Program-made: the position numbers and the translations under genes | Shown here: positions 17,518 to 26,270 of the stretch, piece after piece | How the letters are laid out: the number at the start of each line of letters is the position of its first letter | How positions within the stretch are numbered: the stretch's first letter is position 1 | Assembly: GCF_009852415.1 (NCBI RefSeq) | Contig: NZ_WOXS01000001.1 | Location: 1 to 64,000, forward strand | DNA from: Streptomyces sp. Tu 3180 | Lineage (GTDB): Bacteria; Actinomycetota; Actinomycetes; Streptomycetales; Streptomycetaceae | Length of the DNA: 64,000 bases | Reading direction: 5' to 3' | Notes under the pieces: model-generated | The model's input: the letters and a program-made list of their open reading frames with translations, nothing else | Database searches by the model: none | Told to the model about the DNA's origin: nothing

Positions 17518-17936
17518 GCCGGTCCCGCCGGGGCGCGGGAGCCGTCCGCCTCCTTGCGGCGCTCGCGCTCGATCTCGGCGCGCTCGTTGGCGATCTCCCG
17601 GCTGAGGAAGTAGTTCAGGGCGGTCCGGATCGCAGCGATCGCGGCGAGCTGCCCGATCTCGGTGAAGCTCGGCGCGATGGCGGTGCGCAGCACGTCCCCG
17701 GCGAGCTGGAACTCCAGGCCCAACGCCAGGAACCGGCCCAGGGAGAGCCGGATCCGGTTGAACTGGCGGCCCACGCCGCCGCCACGGATTCCTGCCAGGA
17801 GGAAGTGGCCGAACGCCCAGGCGGCCCCCACGAAGATGATCAGGGCCCCGGCCGCCTCCACCAGTCTCACCAGCAGGTCCACCACGTTCCGGAGCGTGGA
17901 CTCGGGCAGCACTTCCACCGACAGGAAAACGTTCAT
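17514..17936 (-). CDS. DUF1622-family membrane protein
   Basis: A 140-aa protein from the ATG at 17936 (MNVFLSVEVLPESTL). One long hydrophobic segment is at about 20-45 (LVEAAGALIIFVGAAWAFGH), then FNRIRLSLGRFLALGLEFQL, the characteristic DUF1622 signature, and AAIAAIRTALNYFLSREI near the C-terminus. Its charged tail (ERAEIERERRKEADG) is cytoplasmic by expectation. It forms a two-gene operon with the next small membrane protein. Function of the family is unknown. Confidence 0.75.
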   Translation of the reverse strand: MNVFLSVEVLPESTLRNVVDLLVRLVEAAGALIIFVGAAWAFGHFLLAGIRGGGVGRQFNRIRLSLGRFLALGLEFQLAGDVLRTAIAPSFTEIGQLAAIAAIRTALNYFLSREIANERAEIERERRKEADGSRAPAGPA

Positions 17937-18181
17937 GAGCGGCCGGGTACCCCCACCCGGCCTGGTCGGCACGGCGGGCGAGGCGGGGAGTCGTACTGCA
18001 CGTCAGGGACCTGTACACTCGGCCGGCGCGACCGGTACTCGACCGCCGACGCCTGCATGGCCAGGACTGCGGCGGTCAGACGGCGGCCGATGATCACCTT
18101 CTACGAAGGCCGGAAGCGGCAGGCGACGCCCTGCCCGTGAAGCAGGATGGGGCGCCGCTGCGTCTGGCGACGGCTGCCGGG

Positions 18182-18682
18182 TCAGCCGTGGTAGGTGATG
18201 TAGCCGTTGCCGTCACGGTCGTTGGCCGTCTTGGTATAGGAGTGCACGTCCGCGCGGCTGCCGGAGGGCTTGTAGAAGTAGATGGTGTCCTTGTCATTGT
18301 TCCAGATGAAGTTGCAGTTCTGGCGGTAGACGACGTTCTTGGCGTCGGAGTCGGTGCCGCGGCCGCCGCGCAGCTTGATGTAGTCGCCGGGCTGCAGGGT
18401 GTGGCTCTTGGTGAAGGTGAACGTGTTACCGGCGGCGTCCTTGACCTTGTAGCCCTTCAGGTTCACGTTCGCCGTCTTCGAGTAGTTCTTGATCGTCAGG
18501 TACTCGTCCTTGGTGTTCCCGCCGGAGCACTTGTTGGAGTCCCGGCCCGGGGCGTCGTACTGGACACCCTTGATCTTCAGCGCCGAGGAGTACTCGGCGG
18601 CCTGGGCCGGCGCGGCGGTGAGGCTGAGCACGCCGGCGGCGGCCACGGCCGCGGCGACGGGCAGGGTACGGCTGATGCGCAT
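18182..18682 (-). CDS. Secreted lamin-tail-domain protein
   Basis: A 166-aa protein with a clear signal peptide (basic start, then PVAAAVAAAGVLSLTAAPAQ and cleavage after AQA). The mature chain is a single lamin-tail (LTD) fold: EYLTIKNYSKTANVNLKGYK, KDAAGNTFTF, LQPGDYIKLRGG and IWNNDKDTIYFYKPSG. The two cysteines (in NKCSGG and RQNCNF) may form a disulfide. The LTD is often fused to extracellular nucleases, but here it stands alone. It acts outside the cell; ligand unknown. Transcribed alone. Confidence 0.85.
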   Translation of the reverse strand: MRISRTLPVAAAVAAAGVLSLTAAPAQAAEYSSALKIKGVQYDAPGRDSNKCSGGNTKDEYLTIKNYSKTANVNLKGYKVKDAAGNTFTFTKSHTLQPGDYIKLRGGRGTDSDAKNVVYRQNCNFIWNNDKDTIYFYKPSGSRADVHSYTKTANDRDGNGYITYHG

Positions 18683-19055
18683 GCGGGTTCCCCCTGATGG
18701 TGCCTATGGAGCATCGGGGAGCATACCGAACCCGTGACCATCACATGGTCAAATGATGAAGGAAACGTGAAGACTAGACAGCGTGGGCTGGTAGTTGACA
18801 GAAGCGGGGCTTGGTGGGGCACCAGGTGCGGCTGAGCTGAGGGTCTGCCCGGCGAACGGACTTCCGCCGCGGGACCACCGAGTGTGCTGCGCTCTCCATC
18901 GAGATTGTCACGGTCCGCCGGACGCTCCACCGCACCCCGGCCGAGTTGGAGAGGGCCGTCGGCAGCCATACCGTCGCAGAGGCGGCCGGCCTGTATGCGC
19001 TGACCTGACGGCAAGCAGCAGGAGCCCTGCCCAGCTGCCCTGGGTGGCCGACGGA
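18683..19055. other. Intergenic stretch with a possible gene remnant
   Basis: No complete gene is visible. On the plus strand, about 18860-19008 reads IEIVTVRRTLHRTPAELERA then VGSHTVAEAAGLYALT before a TGA. This looks protein-like but has no start or recognised family, so it may be the tail of a lost gene. Confidence 0.3.
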
Positions 19056-19715
19056 CTATGGGGCCGGCTCGTAGGTCACGGTCTGGTCGGGGCAGCCGGC
19101 CGCCACCTTGCTCAGGGCGGTCACTTCGGCTTCGTCAGCCGCAAGGCTCCAGCGGAGCTTGGTGGCGACCCATTCCGCGACGTACCGGCAGTGCACCTCG
19201 GCCGCCGGCGGCAGCCACTCGGCGGGGTCCTGGTCGGCCTTGGACCGGTTCGAGCGGGCGGTGACGGCGACCAGACTGGCGTCGGCGCCTTGGTCGTTGG
19301 CGTACGCCTCACGCCGCTGCGCCGTCCACGCGGATGCCCCACTGTCCCAGCTCTCCGCAAGGGGCACCATGTGGTCGATGTCGAGGCCGGGAGCCGACGT
19401 CACCCAGACCTGGTCGTAGTACGACCACCAGCGCCCGCCCGACAAGCGGCACCGGGGCCCGACCGTGGGCGGCTCAACGGCCTCAGAGAGCAGGACCTCA
19501 TTGCGCGTGTTGCAGCCGTCAGCCGGATCATCCCCGGTGTTCCAGTGACGGAAGGCATCCCGGTCGTAACCGTCGCGGGACTCGGTATCCACCGGCAGAC
19601 GGGTGACAGCCTCGGCCAGTGAAAGCGTCTCCGCGGCGTGGGCGGGCGCGGGGATCGTGAGGGGCAGGACGGCGAGGGAGACGGCGGCCAGGCCGCGCAG
19701 CACAAAGGTGAGCAT
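19056..19715 (-). CDS. Secreted HNH (DUF1524-type) endonuclease
   Basis: A 219-aa protein with a signal peptide (GLAAVSLAVLPLTIPAPAHA). The nuclease domain has SRDGYDRDAFRHW, CNTRNEVLL and the catalytic motif LDIDHMVPLAESWDSGAS (the His of DHM plus the downstream Asn of ARSNRSKADQDPAEW). Cysteines in DGCNTR, GPRCRL, VHCRYV and AGCPDQ probably make disulfides. It degrades DNA outside the cell by family expectation. A truncated paralogue lies at 44308-44529. Confidence 0.85.
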   Translation of the reverse strand: MLTFVLRGLAAVSLAVLPLTIPAPAHAAETLSLAEAVTRLPVDTESRDGYDRDAFRHWNTGDDPADGCNTRNEVLLSEAVEPPTVGPRCRLSGGRWWSYYDQVWVTSAPGLDIDHMVPLAESWDSGASAWTAQRREAYANDQGADASLVAVTARSNRSKADQDPAEWLPPAAEVHCRYVAEWVATKLRWSLAADEAEVTALSKVAAGCPDQTVTYEPAP

Positions 19716-20000
19716 GAGCCGTTCATAACGGCCCCCGAGGGGGCGCTATCAGGCGTTCTCCGAGTACGCCGCCCATATGGACGCAATGGTCGTACCGGGA
19801 ACCGGGCAGCGGGCCTTCTCACAGCGCCTCACGCTCGAGCGTCTCCGTGCGCCCGGCCACCTGGAAAGGAGCAGGCTGATCGGGCCCCGGGCCGGGCGAA
19901 CAGGCTGGAGGAGGTCAGCACGCACGCCCCGCTGTACCCGGTCCGGGTGACGCTGCCCGGAGGGGAGAACTCCAGCGGGCGTCGGAGCGTAGTGCTGATT

Positions 20001-20210
20001 ATGAGGCCGATCAACGACGGGCATGTGGCGGAGCCGGGACTTGCGGTTGTGGAGGTCGCGGCCGCCGATGACGAGACCGCGTTTGCGGTCCAGGAGCTGC
20101 TCACCACGCGGTGGGCGATCGCGCCGGCGGAACGCGTAACCCACGAGCCCGGCGAGCCAGGCGTGCGGCTGCGCTGTTTCCTGGACCTGTGGCAGCGGCC
20201 CGACTCGTAG
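20001..20210 (+). CDS. DUF6207-family protein
   Basis: A 69-aa protein from the ATG at 20001 (MRPINDGHVAEPGLAVVEVA, then DDETAFAVQELLTTRWAIAP and GVRLRCFLDLWQRPD). This is the characteristic short DUF6207 sequence found in many Streptomyces genomes. It is 19 bases upstream of a DNA ligase gene in the same direction, so the two may be co-transcribed. Function unknown. Confidence 0.6.
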   Translation: MRPINDGHVAEPGLAVVEVAAADDETAFAVQELLTTRWAIAPAERVTHEPGEPGVRLRCFLDLWQRPDS

Positions 20211-20229
20211 ACGTGGAAAGGGGTTCGGT

Positions 20230-21215
20230 GTGACGTGGACGCTGCCGGAGCCGATGCTCGCCGCCCTCGCGCCGGATTCCGCCCTTGCGCCCGGGTGGGC
20301 GGCCGAGATGAAGTGGGACGGATGGCGAGCGCTGCTCTCGCTGGACGCTGGGCACCTGGTGCTGCGCTCACGCAGGGGCACGAACCTCCTTCCTTCCTTC
20401 CCCGAGGTGGGCTCCGGCGCCGCGCAGCTGCCGGATGCGACCTCTCTCGACGGGGAGCTGGTCGTATGGGAGGGCGGTCGGCTCGCCTTCGAGCGGCTGC
20501 AGGGGCGGTTGCAGCGGCGCGGCGCCGGCGCGGTCCGTCTCGCCGCTGAGTGGCCTGTCCACTTCGTCGCCTTCGACGTGCTGCGCCTGGCGGGCACCGA
20601 CACGACCGGGTGGCCCTACCGGCGCCGCAGGGCCGCACTGGAGCATCTCTTCGTCGAGCGGCGGCTCACCGCACCGTGGGCGCTGTGCCCGTCGACCACC
20701 GACCCGGCCACCGTGCGCGAGTGGCTGACCAGCTGGACAGCGGTCGGTTTCGAAGGTGTGGTCTTCAAGAGGCTGGAGGGCGGCTACGAGCCGTCCGTGC
20801 GTGGTTGGCGCAAGTTACAAGGTGCGCGCCACCGAGGACGCCGTGGTCGGCGCGTTCACGGGCCCGCCGGCCGCTCCCCGCACGCTGCTGCTGGGCCGGT
20901 ACGACACCGACGGGCGACTGCGGTACGTCGGGCGGCAGCACGGCCCTTCCGCAGACCGCGGGCGGGGCGCTCGCCGGACTCCTCACCCCGGCCGGAGATG
21001 ACCACCCCTGGACGGGCTGGTCGTTCAGTGCGGGTTGGGGCTCGCGCGAGAGCCTGCGCGTCACCCTCGTGACGCCGCAGCTGGTGGTGGAGGTCGGCGT
21101 CGATGTCGCCCGCGACAGCGTCGGACGCTGGCGCCACCCGGCACGCTGGCATCGGCCGCGCCCCGACCTGTCACCCGCCGACACCCCGCCTTTCGGGTCC
21201 GGGCCGGCGGGCTGA
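20230..21215 (+). pseudogene. ATP-dependent DNA ligase, two frameshifts
   Basis: Starts at the GTG at 20230 after GGAAAGGGG. Motif I is AEMKWDGWRALLSL (adenylated Lys), motif III LDGELVVWEGG with FVAFDVLRL, and motif IV FEGVVFKRLEGGYEP; motif V would be GWRKYKVRATED. The frame breaks near 20815, where an extra T splits WRK from YKVRATEDAVVGAF, and again near 20936 (YVGRQ then TALPQTAGGALAGLL). The C-terminal OB-fold part continues to 21215. Without the two single-base insertions it would be a ~325-residue LigC/LigD-type ligase. It is either a pseudogene or contains sequencing errors. Confidence 0.75.
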
Positions 21216-21255
21216 GCGCATCACCGCCAACGGCTGTACCGCACTGTCCCCACGA

Positions 21256-22143
21256 CTAGAAGTGCTCTCCGCGGCGCGGGTGCACGTCCACCCCGATGCC
21301 GGGCACCCACAGGTCGCCGGCGTCGCCGGCGCTGATGTCCCAGGCAGTCACCTCGTCCGGGCACACGGTGCCGCGGGCCCGCAGATCGGTGACGATCAGG
21401 CGCGCGAGTGCAGCGGCCGCCATCGGGTCCGTCTCGGGCAGCGTGGTGCGCCACCACCGGTGCTCATCCACGTACTGCCAGCCCCTCGCACGCATCTCCG
21501 CCGCACGCTCGGGTGTCTGCTCGTGGTCCCGGTCCTGGACGGCGGCGTGGAACTCGCGGTCCTTTTCGAACGGCTCGTAGGCCACGAGCAGGGTGCGTCC
21601 CCAGTCCCGTGACGCCCAGAGCTTGAAGCTCGCCCAGTCACCGGGGGCCTGTATGGGCATGTGTTCCGCCCAGGAGGCGAGAATCCCCGCCAGTCGCTCC
21701 TCACACGACGCCCAGCCGTTTGCCGCTGCGTGCCCGTTGAAGGTCCAGCCGTGGTCCTCACCGGGGCCGTGGCGGTCCAGCTGCCACGTGTAAGGCAGGC
21801 GACCCGAGTCGAGGGCGGAAAACTCAGCCCGGACGAACGATTCCGCCTGATGCACGGACAGGGTCGCTTCGCTGTGGTCCCCGGACAGCAGCAGAATTCG
21901 CTCAGAGGTACTCCACCGCACGCTGGGTCCGTGGGCGGTGCCGCCCAGCAGTTTGGGCCGGCCGATGCGCGCCACGATGGCCTCGTAGACCGGCCGCAGA
22001 GCCTCACGGCGTTCGACCAGGCCGCTTGTCTCCCCGTGCGTCAGGATCGTGAACGGCCGGTCCAGTTCGACATCATCGTGGGTGAGAAGGCTTTCCGCGA
22101 GATCCGCCGCGTCCCGGCGGATCGTCCCCGTGGTGTGTGTCAT
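21256..22143 (-). CDS. Conserved hypothetical protein
   Basis: About 295 aa from the ATG at 22143 (MTHTTGTIRRDAADLAESLL); an ATG at 22152 is possible. The sequence is soluble, acidic and Trp-rich (SVRWSTSERILLLSGDHSEA, then RHGPGEDHGWTFNGHAA, EHRWWRTTLPETDPM). No catalytic motif, signal peptide or membrane segment was recognised. Codon use is typical of the region. It stands alone and convergent to the ligase gene. Confidence 0.5.
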   Translation of the reverse strand: MTHTTGTIRRDAADLAESLLTHDDVELDRPFTILTHGETSGLVERREALRPVYEAIVARIGRPKLLGGTAHGPSVRWSTSERILLLSGDHSEATLSVHQAESFVRAEFSALDSGRLPYTWQLDRHGPGEDHGWTFNGHAAANGWASCEERLAGILASWAEHMPIQAPGDWASFKLWASRDWGRTLLVAYEPFEKDREFHAAVQDRDHEQTPERAAEMRARGWQYVDEHRWWRTTLPETDPMAAAALARLIVTDLRARGTVCPDEVTAWDISAGDAGDLWVPGIGVDVHPRRGEHF

Positions 22144-22547
22144 GACGATCATCCTGGCAGCCGCCGCCGACATCACCGCCCGCAATCACCCAGGGAATTC
22201 GCACAGCGGTCCTCACCCTCGCCGCCCCGGGGGCCGGCGTGAGCCTCAGGAGCCAGCCTGCGCAGGTTCTACGGGTATGTGGTGGAACGCGGTGCCGTGT
22301 GGTCGGCTGCGCCGCCGGGCGTCGCGCAGCGGGGGCGAGCAGTTCAGCGCCCTCCGCGGCGAGAATTCCTCGGCCGGGCGACACCGTACAACGCGGCGGC
22401 TATGGGCGGTCGGGATACCAGGGGGGCGAGGCGCAGCAGGAGGTGGAGTGTGCGGCGCGCGGCGGTGCGGTGGGCGGGGGCGGCGGTGAAGGCCAGGAGC
22501 AGAAGGAGGGTGGTGCCGGCGTACGCGAGTGCGGTGCGGCCGCCGGC

Positions 22548-22874
22548 GGTGGGGGCGTCGCGGTGTCGGCGGCGCAGCTGGAGCGGTGGCGGCGGCAGGG
22601 ACTGTTGCCCCGGCACGCGCGGGTGTGGCTGGGGCGCGGGCGCGGCTCGGTGTCGGTGCTCGCCGAGGAGACCGTCGCGGTGGCCGCGGTGCTCGGGCGG
22701 CATGCGAGGGCGGGGCGGGATGTGCGCTGGACGGTGATCGCCTGGTACGCCGAGGCCGGACGCCCGCTCCCGCTCGGGCAGTTGGCGGTGCCTAAGCCGC
22801 CGTGGCCGGCCGTGCGCGAGGCCCTGGTGTGGGCGATGCGGCGCTCGACGGCGCAGCGCCTGGTCATGGCGGAT
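22548..22874 (+). pseudogene. MerR-like HTH protein fragment
   Basis: The frame encodes VSAAQLERWRRQGLLPRHAR (an HTH of MerR type), VLAEETVAVAAVLGRHARAG, DVRWTVIAWYAEAGRPLPLG and PPWPAVREALVWAMRRSTAQ. This is the N-terminal portion of a regulator. The sequence ends abruptly at about 22874, where base composition drops and the CAP-protein gene region begins, so the C-terminal part is lost. No clear start or ribosome site was found either. Confidence 0.45.
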
Positions 22875-22907
22875 GTCCCTATTGCAAGGCAAATGCAGGG
22901 TGTTGAA

Positions 22908-23876
22908 TCAGGAATGGAAGACCTGAGTGAAATAGTAGAACGTCCCATTCTGACCCGCCCCGCTATGTCCCGCAGGAATGATTCCAGATCCGATGGCGAA
23001 CCCCACACCAGTCGCCTTGTGGGCACAGTTGAGAAGATTGGCCTTGTGTATTCTGCTGTCCATCCACGAGTCTAAGGCAGCCTGAGCCGTAGGCGGGGTC
23101 GCGTTGCCCCATGTGAAGTGGACGGATACATTTTCCGTGCCAGGGGTACCCACAGCCAATTGGATCCGCTGCGCTGGCAAACTGTTGTTGGAACCGTAAT
23201 GACCCGGCTGGTTGTTCGCGTCCCTCTTTTCCCAAAGACCGGGGTGATCAGCGAGGTCTTGGCTGTGGTATTGCGCCACTCCATCCAAGCGTCTGTCAAC
23301 CCGCAAATCGACGGAGCACGGTGGCTGTTGCTGCCTTCGCGTATCGTTGACCCTGCTGAAAACCTTGTTCCGCTCCGAGCTTCCCGCATTGGAAGGAAGA
23401 CCCCAGTTCGGGAGCGCGAACCTTATTCCTTGCGGGTTATGGGCACCATTGACCGGGCAACGCCCTTTGGGCCCAGGCTGCGCACCTTCGTAGAACATCC
23501 CCCAGCACTTGTCACAGAAACGCCATCCCGGCTGGGTCCACGACGCTTGCGCATCGAACGGTAGGATGAACTTGAATCCTGCCGGGTTATGGGCACCATT
23601 GACCGGGCAACGCCCTTTGGGCCCAGGCTGCGCACCTTCGTAGAACATCCCCCAGCACTTGTCACAGAAACGCCATCCCGGCTGCGCCGAGGTGAGTTGA
23701 ACATCATGGGGAAGGAAGAAGTTCAAGCCCTCCGCCAGATGGCCGTCACCGACCGGACACCGCCCCACGGCGCCTGAGGAACCACCTTGATAGAACATCC
23801 CCCAGCATTTAGAACAGAAGCACCAGCCTTCTTGGCCTGTCCGACTTGACAGCGGCCCTCTCAGGTCGAAGGTCAT
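22908..23876 (-). CDS. CAP-domain protein with three FCxKCWGMFY repeats
   Basis: A 322-aa protein from the ATG at 23876, preceded by GAGGTGAGGG. Residues about 15-155 are three 50-residue units GWxFCxKCWGMFYxG, then GRCPVxxxH. Each has three cysteines and a histidine and could bind a metal. Residues about 165-322 are a CAP/SCP domain: FSRVNDTRRQQQ, GVAQYHSQDLADHPGLW, GTENVSVHF, SWMDSRIHKANLLNCAHKA, GVGFAIGSG and GTFYYFTQVF. The canonical His, Glu and His of the CAP cavity are present. No signal peptide is visible, although CAP proteins usually act outside cells. GC content is clearly lower than in neighbours, suggesting transfer. Similar cysteine repeats occur in actinobacterial secreted proteins. 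Confidence 0.75.
   Translation of the reverse strand: MTFDLRGPLSSRTGQEGWCFCSKCWGMFYQGGSSGAVGRCPVGDGHLAEGLNFFLPHDVQLTSAQPGWRFCDKCWGMFYEGAQPGPKGRCPVNGAHNPAGFKFILPFDAQASWTQPGWRFCDKCWGMFYEGAQPGPKGRCPVNGAHNPQGIRFALPNWGLPSNAGSSERNKVFSRVNDTRRQQQPPCSVDLRVDRRLDGVAQYHSQDLADHPGLWEKRDANNQPGHYGSNNSLPAQRIQLAVGTPGTENVSVHFTWGNATPPTAQAALDSWMDSRIHKANLLNCAHKATGVGFAIGSGIIPAGHSGAGQNGTFYYFTQVFHS
23433..23684. repeat. 102-bp perfect direct repeat
   Basis: Bases 23433-23534 and 23583-23684 are identical, 150 bases apart. They encode the core of the second and third cysteine repeats of the CAP protein. Perfect identity points to very recent duplication or conversion. Confidence 0.9.
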
Positions 23877-24084
23877 GACCCTCACCTCAGTCCACCACGC
23901 TCTGGGCGTTCCGCAACGATGTCGCGGCCTACATCTCGACTATCGGCGGATGAGGCACGCCATAAAGCTGACCCGTGCGGGACAACACATCACTACATCA
24001 CTGCCAAGGTTTCCTTTGTCCACAGCCTAGTGGCCGCGTGTGCAGTCCGCACGCGCTCGAGGCGCCAGCTCCTACCGTGCCGGG

Positions 24085-24250
24085 CTCGTTCCGGCTGGGG
24101 GTGTCGCCCGGCATGGTCAAACACGAGGGCACCCGGAGCGTGCTGTGGGGCGCCAACGTGCTCGAGCAGCTCGCCGGTAACGGCCCCGTCGCCAACCTCG
24201 CCCGCTACATCAAGACCGGCGAGGTCACCGCCAAGGACACCGGAGAATAG
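24085..24250 (+). pseudogene. Possible C-terminal remnant of a telomere-associated protein (Tap)
   Basis: The frame ends with SFRLGVSPGMVKHEGTRSVL, WGANVLEQLAGNGPVANLAR and YIKTGEVTAKDTGE, then TAG, 13 bases before the tpg start. In Streptomyces, tap (telomere-associated protein) lies directly upstream of tpg in one operon, so position suggests a tap tail. The sequence itself was not matched with certainty. Upstream DNA is unrelated, so nearly all of the gene is gone. Confidence 0.4.
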
Positions 24251-24263
24251 GGGCACTACGGCA

Positions 24264-24819
24264 ATGGTCACGGTCGGGGAAGAACTCGACAAGGCGGTGC
24301 AGGGCGTTCACACGCCCCGTTCCCAAGTCCGCCAGGGCGCAGATGCGTTACCTGGTCAAGCAGCACCAGCGCAGTACCCGGCGCGTGGCCGAGCTGCTCG
24401 GCATCAGCCAGCGCACCGTCGAGCGGTACGTGAAGGACCAGATCAAACACCCCCGGCCGCAGCTCGCCGAGCGGCTGGAGCGCGAGGTGCGTGCCCGCTG
24501 GCAGCCGCAGATCCGGGCCAGGACGAAGCAGACCGCGGCCACCACCGGCGGCATCATGATCGATGCCCGGGTCCGGTTCGGCTACACCGCCACCCCCGGC
24601 AGCACCGACGACGCACGGCTGCGCCACCTCACCCTCGCCCTGCCGCCCGACCACGCCGCCCGCCTCTTCCAGGCCCAGGAGGCCGGCCTCACCGAGGACC
24701 AGCTGCGCCAGATCGCCGCCGAAGCCCTGGGCGAGGTCTACTTCCGCGACAACGGCCGCCGCGCCCACGGCCTCGAAGTAGAACTCACCGACCTCCTCGA
24801 CCTTCAGTTCGAGCTGTAG
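24264..24819 (+). pseudogene. tpg: Telomere terminal protein Tpg, frameshifted near the N-terminus
   Basis: From 24343 the protein is a clear Tpg: MRYLVKQHQRSTRRVAELLG (HTH), ISQRTVERYVKDQIKHPRP, VRARWQPQIRARTKQTAATT, FGYTATPGSTDDARLRHLTL, YFRDNGRRAHGLEVELTD. Tpg is covalently attached to the 5' ends of linear Streptomyces replicons and primes end patching. The expected N-terminus (VGEELDKAVQGVHT) begins at the ATG at 24264, but a run of four C at 24315-24318 shifts it out of frame with VPKSARAQMRYLVKQ. This is a one-base insertion, a two-base deletion or a sequencing error. Initiation at 24343 would lose about 30 residues. Its usual partner tap is not intact. Confidence 0.85.
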
Positions 24820-25344
24820 GCAAAACCGCCACACCGACACACCGGGCATCGACACACCGGGCGGTGAGCGGCAGGGGCTCGGTGGCGAGGTGCGTTGTGC
24901 CGTGCCTGCAGCAGGACTGCGGGCGGAGTGTCGTCGGGCCGAGCGCACGGGGGCAGGGTGGCGCAGGCGGTTGCGTCCCCGGTCTGCCGGATTGGCGCGA
25001 GATGACGGAATGCGATGGGTGTACTGGCCTTGACCTGCGAGGACGGCGGGAAGGCGGCTTCGGCGGGAAGCGTACGTCCCTGTGGCGGCAGGTGACGGAA
25101 CGGTGCTGATCGGCCTGGAACTGCGGGGTTGCGGCGTGCCACGATCGAGGCCTCGCCACGGCGCAGCGTGCGGGCCGGGGGGATCCTCAGGCCGTGTTCG
25201 CGGTGAACCTGGTCCTGGAGCAATGGTTACGCCGCAGGTCGCGGGAGACGGGACGGAGCCGCGCCTGCATGCCCGGTTACACGGCCGGGAAGCAAATAGC
25301 CACAACGGCGGGCAGGTTGACTGCTCGCGGCCTACGATCGCGTC
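24820..25344. other. Intergenic region after tpg
   Basis: About 525 bases without a credible gene. CGACACACCGGGC occurs twice in tandem at about 24836-24862, just after the tpg stop. The rest is ordinary GC-rich sequence that should contain the radical SAM promoter. No telomere-like palindromes were seen. Confidence 0.4.
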
Positions 25345-25839
25345 ATGACGAGCGCTGCGGAGGCCCCCACCGCGCTGCGGTTTTTGTCGCTGGAGATCAC
25401 CGGCCGCTGCCAGCTCACCTGTCCAACCCTCTGCTACGCCCGGTCCGGGCCGACGCGGAGCCACGGCGGCATGACCGAGGACGACTGGAACCGGACCATC
25501 GAGGAAGCCGCCGATCTGGGCGCCGAGGAGATCCAGCTGATCGGCGGCGAGCCGACCCTGCACCCGGCCTTCGCCCGGATGGTGCAGCGGGCGGTCGGCG
25601 CCGGTCTGCGCGTCCGGGTCTACAGCAACCTGCTGCGGGTTCGCGCCGAGCACTGGCGGCTGTTGGCGCACCCCGGTGCGCGGCTGGCGACGACGTACCA
25701 CAGCACCGTCGCGGCCGAGCACGACGCGGTCACCGGCCGGGCCGGTTCGCACCGGGCGACGCGCGCCAACATCGCCGAGGCCGTCAGACGCGGCATCCGG
25801 CTGAAGGTCGCCGTCCTGGATGGAGGCGACCGTGGGGGC
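25345..25839 (+). pseudogene. Radical SAM protein, C-terminally truncated
   Basis: About 165 residues of a radical SAM protein starting at ATG 25345. The cluster-binding segment is LEITGRCQLTCPTLCYA, followed by IQLIGGEPTLHPAFARMVQ (GGEP motif), RVRVYSNLLRV and HDAVTGRAGSHRATRANIAE. Such proteins are linked to RiPP or peptide modification in actinomycetes. The cysteines are spaced C-x3-C-x3-C, one residue longer than canonical. The frame passes into an IS6 fragment at about 25840, so the rest of the barrel and any SPASM domain are missing. Confidence 0.75.
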
Positions 25840-26270
25840 GTTGTCACGTTGGTGGGGTGTTGATCGGTTGAGGGCGTGTCAGGGCGTAGAGGGGGCGGGC
25901 GGGGCCTGGATTACGCTGCGGTGGGCGGGGCGGTGGCGCCAGTGATCTGGTCCCAGATGGCGAAGCGGATGGTCATCTCGACGCGGTAGTGGGCGGTGGT
26001 CATCAGATGGCGGCGGGGCCGGAAATGGGGTGAGATGCCGCTGGACGCGGACAGGAACCGCTGGGTTTTGCCGACGCTGCGGAAGCCCTTCATGGCACGC
26101 TCGCGCTGCCGGGTGGGCTGGTGGGAGTTCTCGGCCCGATTGTTCAGGCCCTTGTGCGAGCGGTGTTCCACGGAGGGCATGACCTCGCGGTGGGCCGCGT
26201 CGCAGGAACGGAGCTTGTCGGTGACCACCACCCGCGGCACCGAGCAGGCCTTCTTGAGCAACCTGCGGGC
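25840..26270 (-). mobile_element. IS6-family remnant, copy C
   Basis: The 3' half of an IS6 element, beginning with the end GTTGTCACGTTG at about 25840. It encodes the transposase C-terminal half (PRVVVTDKLRSCDAAHREVM, NNRAENSHQPTRQRERAMKG, FAIWDQITGA). It differs from copies A and B. Copy B starts directly at 26271, and the missing half is not found beyond copy B, so it was deleted rather than split. Confidence 0.8.

Noticed and set aside
24820..25344. Telomere or replication origin next to tpg
   Set aside because: No set of closely spaced palindromes or DnaA-like or iteron repeats was seen, only one short tandem repeat.
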